Assembly (NCBI GenBank): GCA_963576565.1
Contig: OY755042.1
Coordinates: 14,793,272 to 14,857,271 of the forward strand
DNA from: Aspidapion aeneum
Lineage: Eukaryota > Arthropoda > Insecta > Coleoptera > Brentidae
DNA: 64,000 nt
Direction of reading: 5' to 3'
In this document: one piece after another, positions 21,811 to 33,537 of the stretch
How the letters are laid out: each line of letters opens with the position of its first letter
Position numbering within the stretch: position 1 is the stretch's first letter
The notes under the pieces: model-generated
Database searches by the model: none
Told to the model about the DNA's origin: nothing
What the model saw: only the letters and a program-made list of their open reading frames with translations
Made by a program: the position numbers and the translations under genes

Positions 21811-22056
21811 AGAAAATTACAGCAGCTGATTGTGAGAAAAGAGTCTTATCTTACGGAGAGAAAGAAAAAAGTAGCCTATAATATCTCATTCCATTAAAAA
21901 CTGCTTTTTCGTTAATAATAAGGAAGGGGTTAGACTTTAATTATTTCATAATCCTTTTGAGTTTTAAAAATATTTAAAACAGGAAATGGGGCACTACCAC
22001 ATATACGTAATATTTACGTATTATTAACCAGAACACAAAATAAAAGCTTTTTTTAG

Positions 22057-22205
22057 GGTCAACTTTGGTTTCTCTCTGATCTCACTAGGATTTCGTGGAA
22101 TCCACATAGCATTTCTGTTTTGGATACTAATGCACTTCGCTACGATTTTGGTGTACTATTGTTTTAAGATATGGGTCAACATAAGGATAAATTTAACCCC
22201 AAAAT
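22057..22205 (+). CDS. SOAT: SOAT exon 3, second membrane region
   Basis: Residues 82-132. The long hydrophobic stretch around IHIAFLFWILMHFATIL is a transmembrane segment, followed by a basic-aromatic turn (FKIWVNIRINL). The position corresponds to the FPTVVWTWWIMF region of vertebrate SOAT, with low identity as is usual there. Acceptor TTTTAG|GG, donor AAAAT|GTAAGT. Confidence 0.85.
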
Positions 22206-22284
22206 GTAAGTAAACAAGATGTTATTCGGAAAGCTGTGGAATATGCCTAAATTTTTTTTAATTTCTCTTTAAAAAATACTTAAG

Positions 22285-22416
22285 TCCTGTTGGGTCCTGT
22301 TATGTCCTGTTGGGTCATGTCATGTCCTGGCGTGTCCTGTTGGGTCCTTCCTGACAAGTGTCCTGTTGGGTCTTGTCGCGTCCTGTCGGGTCTTGTCGCG
22401 TCCTGTCGGATCTTAA
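22285..22416. repeat. Minisatellite, ~10-bp unit GTCCTGTTGG
   Basis: About a dozen variable units (GTCCTGTTGG, GTCCTGTCGG, GTCTTGTCGC) begin 80 bp after SOAT exon 3. Confidence 0.8.
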
Positions 22417-22546
22417 TAGTCCCCTCAAAATGTAGAAAATTTAATTTGTAGAAATGTAAAACCTAAAAAACATAATTTGTAAACATCGAAATTAATAAAA
22501 ACAAAATTTGAAGAAAACTGAATTTGTCAAAAAATAATAACAAACG

Positions 22547-22848
22547 TGGAATTTCGTACCCGTGAATTTAAAACAACAAGTTTCGTGGCTAATCGGGCAA
22601 AAAAGAATTTTTTGTTTCTCTCATATTTTTTCGTGTGTAATTAACTAATTAACTTCGCAAGAATTGTCACATCGACCTAGCAGTGTTCTGAGGAGTCCCA
22701 TAAGGACGAAACAGTTAACTGTCAACACTTATTAGGTGTCCATTAGATCTTGGACCCCCGTGAGGTTAAGCTTTCAAGCTACCCACGGAAAAATATGAGA
22801 GAAACAAAAAATTCTTTTTTGCCCGATTAGCCACGAAACTTGTTTGAT
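22547..22848. mobile_element. TIR element, GCTAATCGGGCAAAAAGG family, copy 2
   Basis: Inverted repeats of about 55 bp (AGTTTCGTGGCTAATCGGGC and complement). The centre is inverted relative to copy 1 (CAACACTTATTAGGTGTCC). The left flank ACGTGGAATTTCGTACCCG matches the flank of copy 1. Confidence 0.78.
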
Positions 22849-23303
22849 TTCAAAAAATAATTCATAGAAAAGTAAAGCGCAAAAACCGTAGAGTGTAGAA
22901 ATGTTTTACTGTTCTCCCGGTAGAGGCCACCGTCGCACAGTGGGGCAGAAGCACAAAAAAGTGCGATAAAGTCCCACAGTGTAATGGAGGTATTCCTTTG
23001 TAGTCAGGAATATTTAAAATAAATTACTTAATGTTCCAAAATAAAAAAAAATTGACCCCGAGCTGTTAGTCGAGGTATAAGTGGTCGAATAAACTTCAAA
23101 AAATTATATTATATTGTCGACCCTACAGAAACGGAAACGCCAAGTTTGCCCCCTCCCCAATAACTAATCGTCCCCCTGAAAAATTAAAACACCTAAACCC
23201 CCCCCCCCCCCCCCCAAAAACTTGACAGAACCGACATTAAATTTTTACATACTTTTCTTCTGTCTGACTTTTGCCATTTTTAAAACGACTTGACGGAAGC
23301 TTT
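22849..23303. other. Intron 3 sequence, nothing supported
   Basis: Contains a 17-base C tract near 23199. No gene or repeat boundary is seen. Confidence 0.4.
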
Positions 23304-23495
23304 CAGTGGCATATATAAGGGGGGCCTAGGGGGCCCGGGCACTCCCCGAAGCTAAGATTTTTCTAGATATTTTCCACATATTTCATGAATACAAACATAA
23401 AACAGCATAAAATACGGCCACATGGGGTCTCGACCCCCCCTTCCCCCAAAACTGTCTCAGGCCCACCCCGAGACATTTTTCTATATACGCCACAC
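23304..23495. mobile_element. hAT-type MITE, CAGTGGCGTA family, copy 3
   Basis: Begins CAGTGGCATATATAAGG and ends TATATACGCCAC with the family core between. The right terminus is slightly decayed and no clean target duplication remains. Confidence 0.72.
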
Positions 23496-24706
23496 TTTCT
23501 TTGTTTATAAATAATCATGTTTATATATTATACTAAACAGAACAAAAAATAATTTAACTATATTAATAAATCAAATAATAAGTTAAAAGAAAAGATCGGT
23601 CTAATAGTGTAAAATTAACGTATAACCCTCGTTATAAAAGAGTATTTTTATCCTTTAACAAATTGTAGCTTTCGCTACGCTCGTGCTGAAAACTTTTTAC
23701 CTTGAAATAAAAAGTGTTACTTTTATCCCTTGGTATATATTATAAGAACAGGGCCCTCTTTAATCCTTATTTTAGGGATAAAACTGTCACTTTTTATCCT
23801 TAAAATTAAAAAAAAAGGCTCTGTCAGACATTATGTTTTTAGTATAGTAGCTGAAAACCACATAAATATAATTATAATTTAATTTTAGGGCAGAAAAATC
23901 CAAAAGTTTAAAAAATATCTCCTAAAATTCGTAATTAGTGTCTTGTTACAGGCTACAAACTTTTTGCCTCGGGATAAGGAGTGACTTTTATCCTTAATAT
24001 ATATTGAGTATAATAATAGTATGTGTAGATGTATATGTATTTAGTACGTTATATTTTAAATATCTATACTACAATTTTAACACACATTTCGCTAAGTTTG
24101 GAGAAAAATGTTAATATTTAAAAATTAATTCCGGCCTTATTAGCAAAAACTAGCAGCTAAATGTGGCATCATTTTAAAAAGGAAGGTTCAATAAAGAATG
24201 ATTGGCGACAAGTTACTTTGTGTCCACGTATATTTTTAAAAATTAAAGAAAATAAAAAAATATTGAAAGATTTTACAAAAATGGCAGTTTCAAGAAAAAC
24301 AACAAAAAATTTTGCATTTTTTTTATACGAGAATAATGTACTCACCATGGTGATTATCTGACATAATTAAAATTATTTTAACCAAACTTGATCAACATTA
24401 AAAATTGTGGCAAAGTTGATTCATTTGTGTTCTTAAAACAACTACGCAACGTCAGTTTTCAAAACACGCTAACTTTGACAAGGTGTTTTATGCATTTGTT
24501 TGACGTTTGACTATCCGAAGCTAACTTGCTATGGTAAAGCGATTATTAATAAATAGTTTTCAGTAAAAATATCTCCCATATTAGATAAATGAGTTCTGCA
24601 CTAAATCGTATGTTTTCTTGATTTTGCCCCTCTGTGCGTCGCGTCAACTGCGTCAGCTATAACCATAAATGAAGCAGCGAATGAGATACTCTTTCATCAC
24701 GTAGCG
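23496..24706. other. AT-rich intron 3 DNA
   Basis: Several short direct repeats of a TTTTATCCTT word occur at 23650-24000. No exon, RNA or mobile-element boundary is supported. Confidence 0.4.
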
Positions 24707-24714
24707 CTGTGGAG

Positions 24715-26848
24715 GGGGATGCAACAATTCGCCGCGGGGACAATTCGCCGCTGGCCGATTCGCCGCGGGGACAATTCGCCGCGGGATTTTTTCTTTTATG
24801 ATATTACCATTGGCAATTGTTTAAATATTTTTATTTAGCTTGACTTCATATAATATATTTGTTTATTTGTTTGGTTATAACTTTTTTCAAACTTTTCCAA
24901 CTAGGTATTTGGTGGTAATATATGGTATAAATAATATGGTGGATTCAAAATGGCGGATGTTCCCATTTATGAACCGATTTGCATTAAACTCGGAACTTAA
25001 AGATCTTTCAGGTCGCTTAAATTTATCAAAATTAAAATGGCGGATCCAAAATGGCGGATTTTCCCATTTGTGAACCGATTTGCATCAAATTCGGAACTTT
25101 AAGATCTTTCAGGTCGCTGATTATGATTTCTAACTTAAACTTTCAAAAAATTTATAACGGCGGTTCCAAAATGGCGGTTCCAAAATGGGGGATTTTCCCA
25201 TTTATGTACCGATTTGCATCAAACTCGAAACTTTGAAATCTTTCAGGTCGCTTAATATTATTTGTAACTTAAACTTTAAAAAAGTCAAAATGGCGGTTTC
25301 AAAATGGCTCAAACTTGAAGCATCGCGGCGCTTAAGGTAACTCCATATAATTTTTGACTCAAATTTAAAAACCTGAAAATGGCGGATCCAAAATAGCGGA
25401 TTTTCCTATTTATGAACCAATGTGCATAAAACTCGGAACTGTGGATATTTAAGGTCTCTGATTTCTAACTTAGATTAAGAAAAAACTAAATGACGGATCC
25501 AAAATGGCGGACTTTTTAATTTTTGAACCGATATGCCCCAAACTTGAAACTATGCGGTGCTTAAGGTCAAACAATACATATTTTGACTCAAACTTAAAAC
25601 AATCTGCATAGCGCATTAAAAAATTAAAATAATGACACAATTATTCAAAATTCGGTTTAATTCCTTATTATTTAAAAGATTTTAGTACATCTTACGATTA
25701 AAAATAAAATTGGAGAATTTTTTTATTAGATTTAGTAGCTACCCAACAAACATTAACTTGACGGAACTGTACTAATTTTGTTCATTCTGCTGGCAAACGG
25801 TAAACGCACACGCTATTTTCATGTTATTAAATTTAGGTCAAAAATCGTATTGAGCTACCTTAAACGCCGCGATGGTTCAAGTATGAGGCAAATCGATTAA
25901 TAAATAAGAAAATGCGCCATTTTGGAATCGCCATTTTGATTTTTTTAAAGTATAATTTAGAAATCATAATCAGCGACCTGAAAGATCTCAAAGTTCCGAA
26001 TTTGATGCATGTTGGTTCATAAATGGGAAAGTCCGCCATTTTGGATCCGCCATTTTGGATTTTTATAAATTTAGGTTAAAAATAATAATAAGCGCCCTGA
26101 AAGATCTTAAAATTCAGAGTTTGATGCAAATCGGTTCATAATTGGGGAAATCTGTCATTTTGAAACCGCCATTTTGATTTTTTAAAGTTTTAAAGTTAAA
26201 AATTGTAATCAGCGACCTGAAAGATCTCAAAGTTCTAAATTTGATGCATATTGGTTCATAAATGGGAAAATCCGCCATTTTGGAATCGCCGTTTTGATTT
26301 TTTTAAAGTTTAGGTTAGAAATCATAATTTTATATACTTTTTTAATAAAAAAATATTCAATTGCAATCCGCCATTTTCAGGCGTCATTGTGGAACCGCCA
26401 TTTTAATTTTATAGAAGTTGAAGTTAGAAATTATAATCAGGGACCTGAAACACCCCAAAGTTCCGAATTTGGTGCATATAGGTTCATAAATGGCAAATTC
26501 CGCCATTTTGGATCCGCCATTTGGATTTTTTAAAATTTAAGTTTAAAATAATAATCAGCGACCTGAAAGATCCGCCATTTTGGAATCGCCATTTTGATTT
26601 TTTTAAAGTTTAAGTAAGAAATCATAATTTTATTTACTCTTTTATTAAAAAAAATATTCAATTGTATACTAATACCTAGTTGGAAAAGTTTGAAAAAAGT
26701 TATAACCAAACAAATAAACAAATATATTTTATGAAGTCAAGCTAAATAAAAATATTTAAACAATTGCCAATGGTAATATCATAAAACAAAAAATCTCACG
26801 GCGAATCGTCCCGCGGCGAATCGGTCGGCGGCGAATCGTCTTCTGCCC
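24715..26848. mobile_element. 2.1-kb foldback element made of inverted tandem arrays
   Basis: Flanked by the 8-bp direct repeat CTGTGGAG (24707-24714, 26849-26856), as in hAT insertions. The ends hold three to four variants of the phrase ACAATTCGCCGCGGG. They continue through about 190 bp of inverted repeat (TTATGATATTACCATTGGCA and complement). The left half then has tandem units of about 100 bp centred on AAAATGGCGGATCCAAAATG and CGATTTGCATCAAACTCGG; the right half has the same units inverted. Almost the whole element can fold on itself. No transposase is present. Confidence 0.85.
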
Positions 26849-27149
26849 CTGTGGAGAGGGTCGGCTCTTTATTGTTGCCAGGTCTACGTAGTATAAAATT
26901 ATAGGATGTAAACAATAAAAATATTTAGGCGGGATTTATAAATTGTATCTCACCTGTCCTCCAATCGGTGTTAACATAATCTAAGTGTAATCTAAAAGTG
27001 GTCAATTGATCGCAAAGGCAGGTTAGGATCCGTTTGCGATCCTTTCACAGTTAGGCTACAACCATTTTCAACCTCCCGAAAAGAGGAAAAGGGAGCTATA
27101 AATACAAAAAACACGAAAAAAATAATTGCCAAAAAAATATAAGAGTGGA

Positions 27150-28019
27150 GTCACTTCGGTATATGAGGGTACTGCTCACCCCCCCCCCTCCCGAAGCCAA
27201 CAGTTTTTTAGATATTTTCCACATATTTCTCTCATAGAGTCGCTCATAGTCACCCCGAATCTTTTAGCTCACACATATACTATACTATAGTAGTGTGAGC
27301 TATGGTGATCCTAATTTTTTCGAGAAAAAAAAAGTTGCTATGATTTCAAATATCTTTGCGTTTCAGACGATTTTGAAACTTTTTTGTTGCGCCGTCTGTC
27401 TGTCTGTATGTCTGTCTGTCTGTCTGTCTGTATGTCTGTCTGTCTGTATGTCTGTATGTCTGTCGGTAACGACCAACGCACATAAGTCAAAAACCGCTTG
27501 GCCGATTTTATTGAAGTTTGGTACCAAGGCTGGGTCTTGGGTCGAGATGGTCCCATTTAAAAATCCACCGAACACAAACCAAATAAAAGGGTGGGGGTAG
27601 ATTTCAAAAATTAGAGTTTATGTGAAAATATGGCGTGGGTGATATCAAACGAAAGGTAATTGAGTCTGCAGTTAAACAAAATACATTTTAATTTATTTAA
27701 AAAAATGGGTGGGGTGTATTTTAAAAATTAGAGTTTAAGTGAAAATATGGCGTGTGTGATATCAAACGAAAGGTAATTGAGTCCGGAGTTTAACAAAATG
27801 CATTTTAGTTTTTGTTTTTTTAAGGGTGGGGGTAGATTTCAAAAATTTGAGTTTAAGTCAAAACATGGCTTGTGTGGTACTAAACAAAAGGTAATTTAGT
27901 CTGGAGTTGAATAAAATATATTTCAGTTTTTAGTTATATTAGCTCACACTATAACTATAGTACCTAGTGTGAGCTTAGGGGCCCATATATTGGCAGAGTA
28001 TTTTCTATAAACGCCACTG
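27150..28019. mobile_element. hAT-type MITE, CAGTGGCGTA family, copy 4, split by an insertion
   Basis: The left part (27150-27265, with GAAGCCAACAGTTTTTTAGA and TATTTTCCACATATTTC) and the right end (28001-28019, TTTTCTATAAACGCCACTG) are the two pieces of a family member. The element at 27266-28000 sits between them. Confidence 0.75.
27266..28000. mobile_element. (GACA)n-bearing element, copy 2
   Basis: The element runs from AGCTCACAC to GGCAGAGTA, flanked by TTTT (27262-27265, 28001-28004). It is the reverse complement of the copy at 7665 throughout, including terminal hairpins, the TCTG microsatellite (27397-27462) and three internal repeats. Because it interrupts a known MITE, its ends are fixed independently of the first copy. 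Confidence 0.8.
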
Positions 28020-28533
28020 TGTGAGCTGATGATTCCTAGATAATATGAGCTACCCTAACCCCCTTTTGAGGAGCTGCCCAGAAACTTGTTTTTGTTAAGT
28101 CGTTTGACCATTTCCTCGCAATATCACTTTTATTTTATTGTATGATACTACTTGGTAAAAAAATAAGGGGACTATAAGCAATGGACCACTAAACTTGCAA
28201 ATAAATGAACTCCTCCCCCTATTATAGTGACTAAGTTTTTGATTTTTTATTTTATTTAGAAAAAAAATTTGAAAATGGCGTTTCTTTTTCCTCATTTGTG
28301 AGTCTCACATCTTGGCCCACATACTTGAATGTGCTGCATTATTTGGAGTATTTTGTGCAGTGGCGTATACAGAGGCACTAAATATTACCAATACCAAAAA
28401 CCAATTCCTCGGATTCCTCCCATTTTAAATTTAGGTGCTCCTCTAAACCTTTGTCTGCAGCACGTGCATATTTTCGTAAGGCGATGGAACGCATCAATAT
28501 TTATTAATTAATATTTTAAACTTACATTTTTAG
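28020..28533. other. Intron 3 tail
   Basis: A CAGTGGCGTATACAGAGGCA sequence at 28361 starts another short repeat whose right end is not visible. Otherwise this is the approach to the exon 4 acceptor. Confidence 0.4.
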
Positions 28534-28673
28534 CTCACCAGAAAATTCTTGTTGATGTCGGAGGAATCGTTTTACTTTTGGGATTTTACGTGTGTATGTT
28601 CCGCTTAATGGAAAAGTGTAACTCTTTCTTTAATTTCCCGATGGGAACTGGTCTTGCTTGTTGCATGGAACAG
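28534..28673 (+). CDS. SOAT: SOAT exon 4, membrane segment and ACAT loop
   Basis: Residues 132-178. Begins SHQKILVDVGGIVLLLGFY and continues to FPMGTGLACCMEQ, matching the family segment before the conserved R-x-VMK-x-H block of exon 5. Ends in phase 0 at CAG|GTAATA. The Ty3/gypsy element starts only 18 bp downstream in the intron. Confidence 0.88.
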
Positions 28674-28691
28674 GTAATAGTCGAAGCATAT

Positions 28692-29125
28692 TGTTACAAA
28701 TTTAAGTTATTTAAATTTTATAGTTAGAATTTATTTAGGTTTAGTGTAGTATTAGGTTAACATATTTTATGGTTGTATTCTTAATCTAGGTTTTAGTTGC
28801 GTTATCTGTGACAAACTGGTATGCGAACGGTCCGTGTTCTAGAAAAGGTTGGAATAATTCCGAATCGAACAAGGATGGAATATTCTCGAATAGTAGGCAG
28901 CCCGTTATATATAGGGCCGGACGTCGTGCATCGGGCAGTCAGAGATAACCAATGGTAGTGATCGCTAGATGTTAACGCGAAGTTAATAGGCGTATTAAAG
29001 TATTGAATTATTAGCAAGTTATTAGTAAGTTTAAGTGCGTGTTTTTGTACATAATTTGTCGAAATAAATTGACGTATCGTTTTCAACAATTGCAAGTTTT
29101 AATTTGTCGTTGTGAACCCGTAAAA
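28692..29125 (+). repeat. 5' LTR
   Basis: 434 bp beginning TGTTACAAATT. The last bases read GTAAAA where the 3' LTR keeps GTAACA. It carries TATATATAGGG (about 28906-28916) as a likely core promoter and AATAAA near 29063. Confidence 0.93.
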
Positions 29126-29127
29126 AT

Positions 29128-29141
29128 TGGTGTCAGAAGTG
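29128..29141 (+). other. Primer-binding site, tRNA-Leu type
   Basis: TGGTGTCAGAAGTG two bases after the LTR is the complement of the usual 3' end of tRNA-Leu (CACTTCTGACACCA). Confidence 0.8.
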
Positions 29142-29996
29142 AGATTAAAATAAATAAATAGTGCAAAGACTATCCTTACATAGTACCACCGGCTAGGACA
29201 ATTGAAAAGAAGAACAGTAAGTGATTTTGCCAGAATATTCAGAACTGAATAGTGCAAAGACTATCCTTACATAGTACCACCGGCTAGGACAATTGGACAG
29301 AAGAACAGTAAGTTATTTTTCCAGAATATTCGAAGAAGTTCGATATTGATTTATTCAAAAACCAAAAGAGATATTTAAGAATCGACTTCGATATTAGCTT
29401 AGTTAGTTAAAAAGTAAGAATTAGAAAGAATTTCTAGAATATCCCATCACTTTCTACGACGCTCTATTCGAAAACCAGAAGAAATATCCAAAAAGCGACT
29501 TCCACATTAGCTTAGTAATTTCAAAAGTAAGAACTAAAAAGAATTTCTAGAAGATTCCATAACATTCTACGACGTTCTATTCAAAAACTAGAAGAGATAT
29601 ACAAATACCGATTTCGACATTAGTTTAGTTATTTCAAAAGTAAGAATTAGAAAGAATTTCTAGAAGATTCCATAACATTCTACGACGTTCTATTCAAAAA
29701 CTAGAAGAGATATACAAATACCGATTTCGACATTAGTTGAGTTATTTCAAAAGTAAGAATTAGAAATTATTTGTAGAAGATTCCATAAGATTCTACGACG
29801 GTCTATTCGAGAACCAAAAGAGATAATCAAAAAGTGACTTCTACATTTGCCTAGTAGCAGAAAGAGTAGCATTTACCAGTATATTCCAGAACATTCCATT
29901 AGGTTCTATTTAAGAATTGGAAGAGATATTGAAAAACCGACTTCGACATTCGCTTTGTAGCCCTAAAATACACGTTTTAAGTGATTTATCACGGAG
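29142..29996 (+). repeat. Leader with tandem repeats
   Basis: 855 bp of untranslated leader. A block of about 89 bp starting GTGCAAAGACTATCCTTACA is present twice (29161, 29251). About five units of roughly 113 bp then follow (29330-29960), marked by TTCTACGACGTTCTATTC and RCCGATTTCGACATTAG. Repeats like this may hold packaging or translation signals (inference). Confidence 0.8.
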
Positions 29997-31214
29997 TTGA
30001 TGCTTACTAGACAAAGATCGGCCAAGATGGAAGATTTAACTAAAATGATGCAGGCTCTAGCAGCTCAAATGGCTCAAAACCAGAACGACATGAAACAGAC
30101 CATTGAACAAAACCAGGGCGATATGAAACACACCATGGACGACATGAAACACACTATTGAACAAAATCAGAATGATATGAGACAGACCATCGAACAAAAC
30201 CAGAACGACATGCAGGAAAACTTTGACCAAATAAAGAGCAACTCCGAACAGCTGAGAGAAGAGTTTAAGACTGCAACCGAAGATCTTAAGGAAGAAATAA
30301 CTCAAAGAATGCATAGTGTGGAACAAAAGGTACAAAATAAATTGCAGATTGTAGAAGAAAAGGTTCATAATGTTGAAGAAAAGGTACAGAATGTTAGGGA
30401 AGAAGTTTTTCAAACCTTGGAAGAAAAATTCCAGGACGTGTCAAAACAGCTTATACAGCTCCAAAAAGAACACAACAAAATGAAAGCTCAGGGATGTGTT
30501 GTGAATTCCAAGCAAAACATTAAGCCTCCAAATTTCGATGGTACGTCTTCTTGGTCTACTTACAAACAACAGTTTGAAGCTGCCGCTGCTGCAAATGGTT
30601 GGGATGATGAGGAAAAAGCTTGAGCATTGTTAGTAGCTCTACGAGAACCTGCTCTGGGACTTTTACGGTCCATTCCAGTCGAACAAAAACAGAATTATAA
30701 CGCTTTAGTGGCAGCGTTCGAAAGAAGGTATGGAGACGAACACTTGCGAAATTTACATTGGTCAGAATTAAATATTCGTCAGCAAAGACCAGGAGAATCA
30801 TTGCAAGAGTATGAAGCAGATATCAGGAGGCTGATGTACTTGGCTTACCCAGAGATGCCAGAAAATTACAGAGATCCCTTCACGGTAGATCGCTTTATTA
30901 ATGGCTTGCGAGACACAGACTTAGCAAAGTTACTTCGCCGAGAACGCTTCCATAGCAGCAGTGAAGCGTTGATTCGAGCCCTTGAAATTGAGTCATCAAA
31001 TAATATGTCCAGGCCAAACGTAAGGGCTGTTTCAATTCACGAGCGTGAAGAAATGAGCAAGGAACAAGAGGTTCCCTGAAAGACGCTAAGCCAAATTCTT
31101 CAATCACTGAAAGAGAAGATTGACTCTTCAAAAGAAAGCAGACGATCCCCTCCAAATGTAAAGTGTTTTAAATGCGGACTTACAGGGCACATTCAACGCA
31201 ATTGTCGTGTCCAA
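29997..31214 (+). pseudogene. gag: gag region of the Ty3/gypsy element
   Basis: One frame with two in-frame TGA codons (30621-30623, 31077-31079). The N-terminus is a coiled coil with repeated QNQNDM-type units (about residues 27-85). A capsid-like segment follows (LHWSELNIRQQRPGESLQEY and on). After the second stop comes a CX2CX4HX4C zinc knuckle (31164-31205). The start is taken as the ATG near 30000, just after the leader. The frame runs on directly into the protease. Both stops could be single-base changes; the protein is not expected to be made whole. Confidence 0.88.
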
Positions 31215-32330
31215 ATGAGGTCTCGCCTACCATCTAGCGGGACAAAGTACAGAAGAGGAGATCAGGAAAAACTAAAACTTTTCAACACGGAAAGGCGGGT
31301 GTTAACTAATGGAAGGGTAGCCCCCAAAATTTATTCAATTAAGAGCTTAAAACATACTGCTGACAGTCTTAACATCGACGGACTTATAAATGGAAGACAA
31401 GTTAACATAACAGTAGACACTGGTGCTGCCATATCATTTCTTAAGTTCAAAATTGCAACGAGATATAAAATTCGACCAACAGAAAAGAAAATAACACTTA
31501 AGACTGTGACTGGAGAATCCGCCGACGTGTTGGGGCAGACAGACATAGACCTACAGCTGGGAAGATTGAAGATTCGCTACACTGTATTGGTTGCTGAAAT
31601 AGAAGACGAATTTATTTTGGGAATGGACTTGATAAGTAAACATGGATTTGCGTTTGATAATAAACTTAATACCCTGAGATTTGGGAATGAAGAGTTCATT
31701 TTGTCAAATAGTCACTTCAATAAAGAACCAATAAAGGTCGTGGCAGTATGTACAACAAGACTGGTCGGTAACAGTGGGACCATAATTTTTGGGAGGCTAG
31801 AAAGTAAAACATCAAGCTGTGTCGGACTCATAAGCCAACAGAAATTATCCAACACCTACCTCGTTGCAAAGTCACTAGTTAAAACCGATAAAGACATCCC
31901 GATTAGAGTCGCCAATATTTTCCCAATTAGTGTCAAAATTAATAAGGGGGAGGTGGTAGCATTATTTGAGCCAGTCCAGAAAGTAACAAGATGTGAAGAG
32001 CCAACTTCGGAGGATAAAAGTAAGTTACCAACGGAGGTACTTCAGCAATTTCAGTCAACTTGGCAACATCTCACTCCAGAAGAATTTCGTAAAGCGAGAG
32101 AGTTTATAGAAGAACAAAATAATATCTTTGAAACTAAGAGTAGTTCGGGACGCACAAACCTTATTCAACATTCCATCAACACTGGCGATGCCCAACCGAT
32201 AAGACAGCCCCCAAGAAGACTACCATTGGCCAAACAAGAAGAAGTTCACAATCTCATTATTAAAATGCTCAGCGACGGTGTTATTGAAGTCATCAAGTCC
32301 TTGGTCATCTCCTGTGGTGTTGGTCACTAA
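31215..32330 (+). pseudogene. pol: Protease and start of pol
   Basis: Same frame as gag. The aspartic protease active site reads VDTGAAISF (Asp codon at 31416-31418), with the later hydrophobic segment EFILGMDLISKHGFAFD typical of retropepsins. The frame enters the RT N-terminus and is thrown out by a frameshift near 32288, ending at 32330. Confidence 0.88.
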
Positions 32331-33537
32331 AAAGGATGGAAGTACTAGATTTTGTGTCGATTACAGGAAACTTAACGATGTGGCCAAGAAAGATAGTTAC
32401 CCACTGCCAAGAATAGACGACACATTAACAACATTGGCAGGATCATGTTGGTTTTCTACTCTTGACCTAAAAAGTGGGTATTGGCAAGTAGGAATCTTTG
32501 AAAAGGATAAAGAGAAGACTGCATTCTCTGCTGGAAGTGAACTTTATCAGTTTAATGTGATGCCATTTGGCCTTTGCAATGCTCCAGCTACATTTGAAAG
32601 ACTAATGGAAGTCGTTCTACGAGGCCTTACTTGGAAAACCTGTCTAGTATATTTGGATGATGTCATAGTAATGGGGAAATCATTTCAAGATCATCTAGAC
32701 AATTTACGAGAAGTATTTTCAAGAATCAGAAATGCCAATCGCAAATTAAACTCAAAGAAATGTTTTCTATTCCAAGAAAAAGTTGAATTCCTGGGTCACG
32801 TCGTTTCCCGAGAAGGCATCCATACTGACGAAAAGAAGTTACAAGCAATAAAAGAATGGCCTCAACCTCGTGACAAACATGAATTGAGAAGCTTTTTGGG
32901 TCTGTGTACATACTACAGACGATTTGTAGAAGGATTCGCCAAAATAGCGTCTCCATTACATAGATTTACAGAAGATAAAGCTTCTTACAGATGGAATACT
33001 GAATGTGACCAAGCATTTAGAAAACTGAAGGCAGCATTATGTTCTAGTCCAATTCTCGCATATCCTATTCCAAAAGGTAAATTCATATTAGATACTGATG
33101 CGAGCAACGATGGCATAGGAGCAGTACTCTCCCAAGTACAAGATGGAGAAGAACGGGTCATCGAATTTTTCAGCAAAAAGCTATCCAAACCAGAGAGAAA
33201 TTATTGTGTTACCAGAAAGGAGCTCCTAGCCATCATTAAATCCGTAGATCACTTTCACAAATATCTCTATGGGCAAGAGTTTCTGATTAGAACGGATCAT
33301 GCTGCGTTACAGTGGCTCATGAAAATGAAACAACCTGAGGGGCAAGTCGCGAGATGGATAGAAAAGCTACAACAATACCATTATCAAATTAAGCACCGAG
33401 CGGGAAGGGTGCATAATAATGCGGATGCATTGTCCAGAAGACCTTGCCCTGAGGATTGTAAACATTGCAGGAAAATTGACCAGAAAGAAGGAATTACCTA
33501 CGTGCGCCAGATAAAGTTAGAACCAGATGAAGAATGA
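32278..33537 (+). pseudogene. pol: Reverse transcriptase and RNase H
   Basis: The frame resumes after the break. Motifs are STLDLKSGYWQV, QFNVMPFGLCNAPATF, the catalytic box YLDD (32650-32661), the connection segment LRSFLGLCTYYRRF, and RNase H with ILDTDASNDGIGAVLSQ and IRTDHAALQWL. It ends at a TGA (33535-33537) that lies in the same frame as integrase, so that stop is also a break rather than a natural end. Confidence 0.93.

Noticed and set aside
30057..30413. 118-codon antisense ORF across gag
   Set aside because: It is the shadow of the coiled-coil repeat in the gag frame. No motif.
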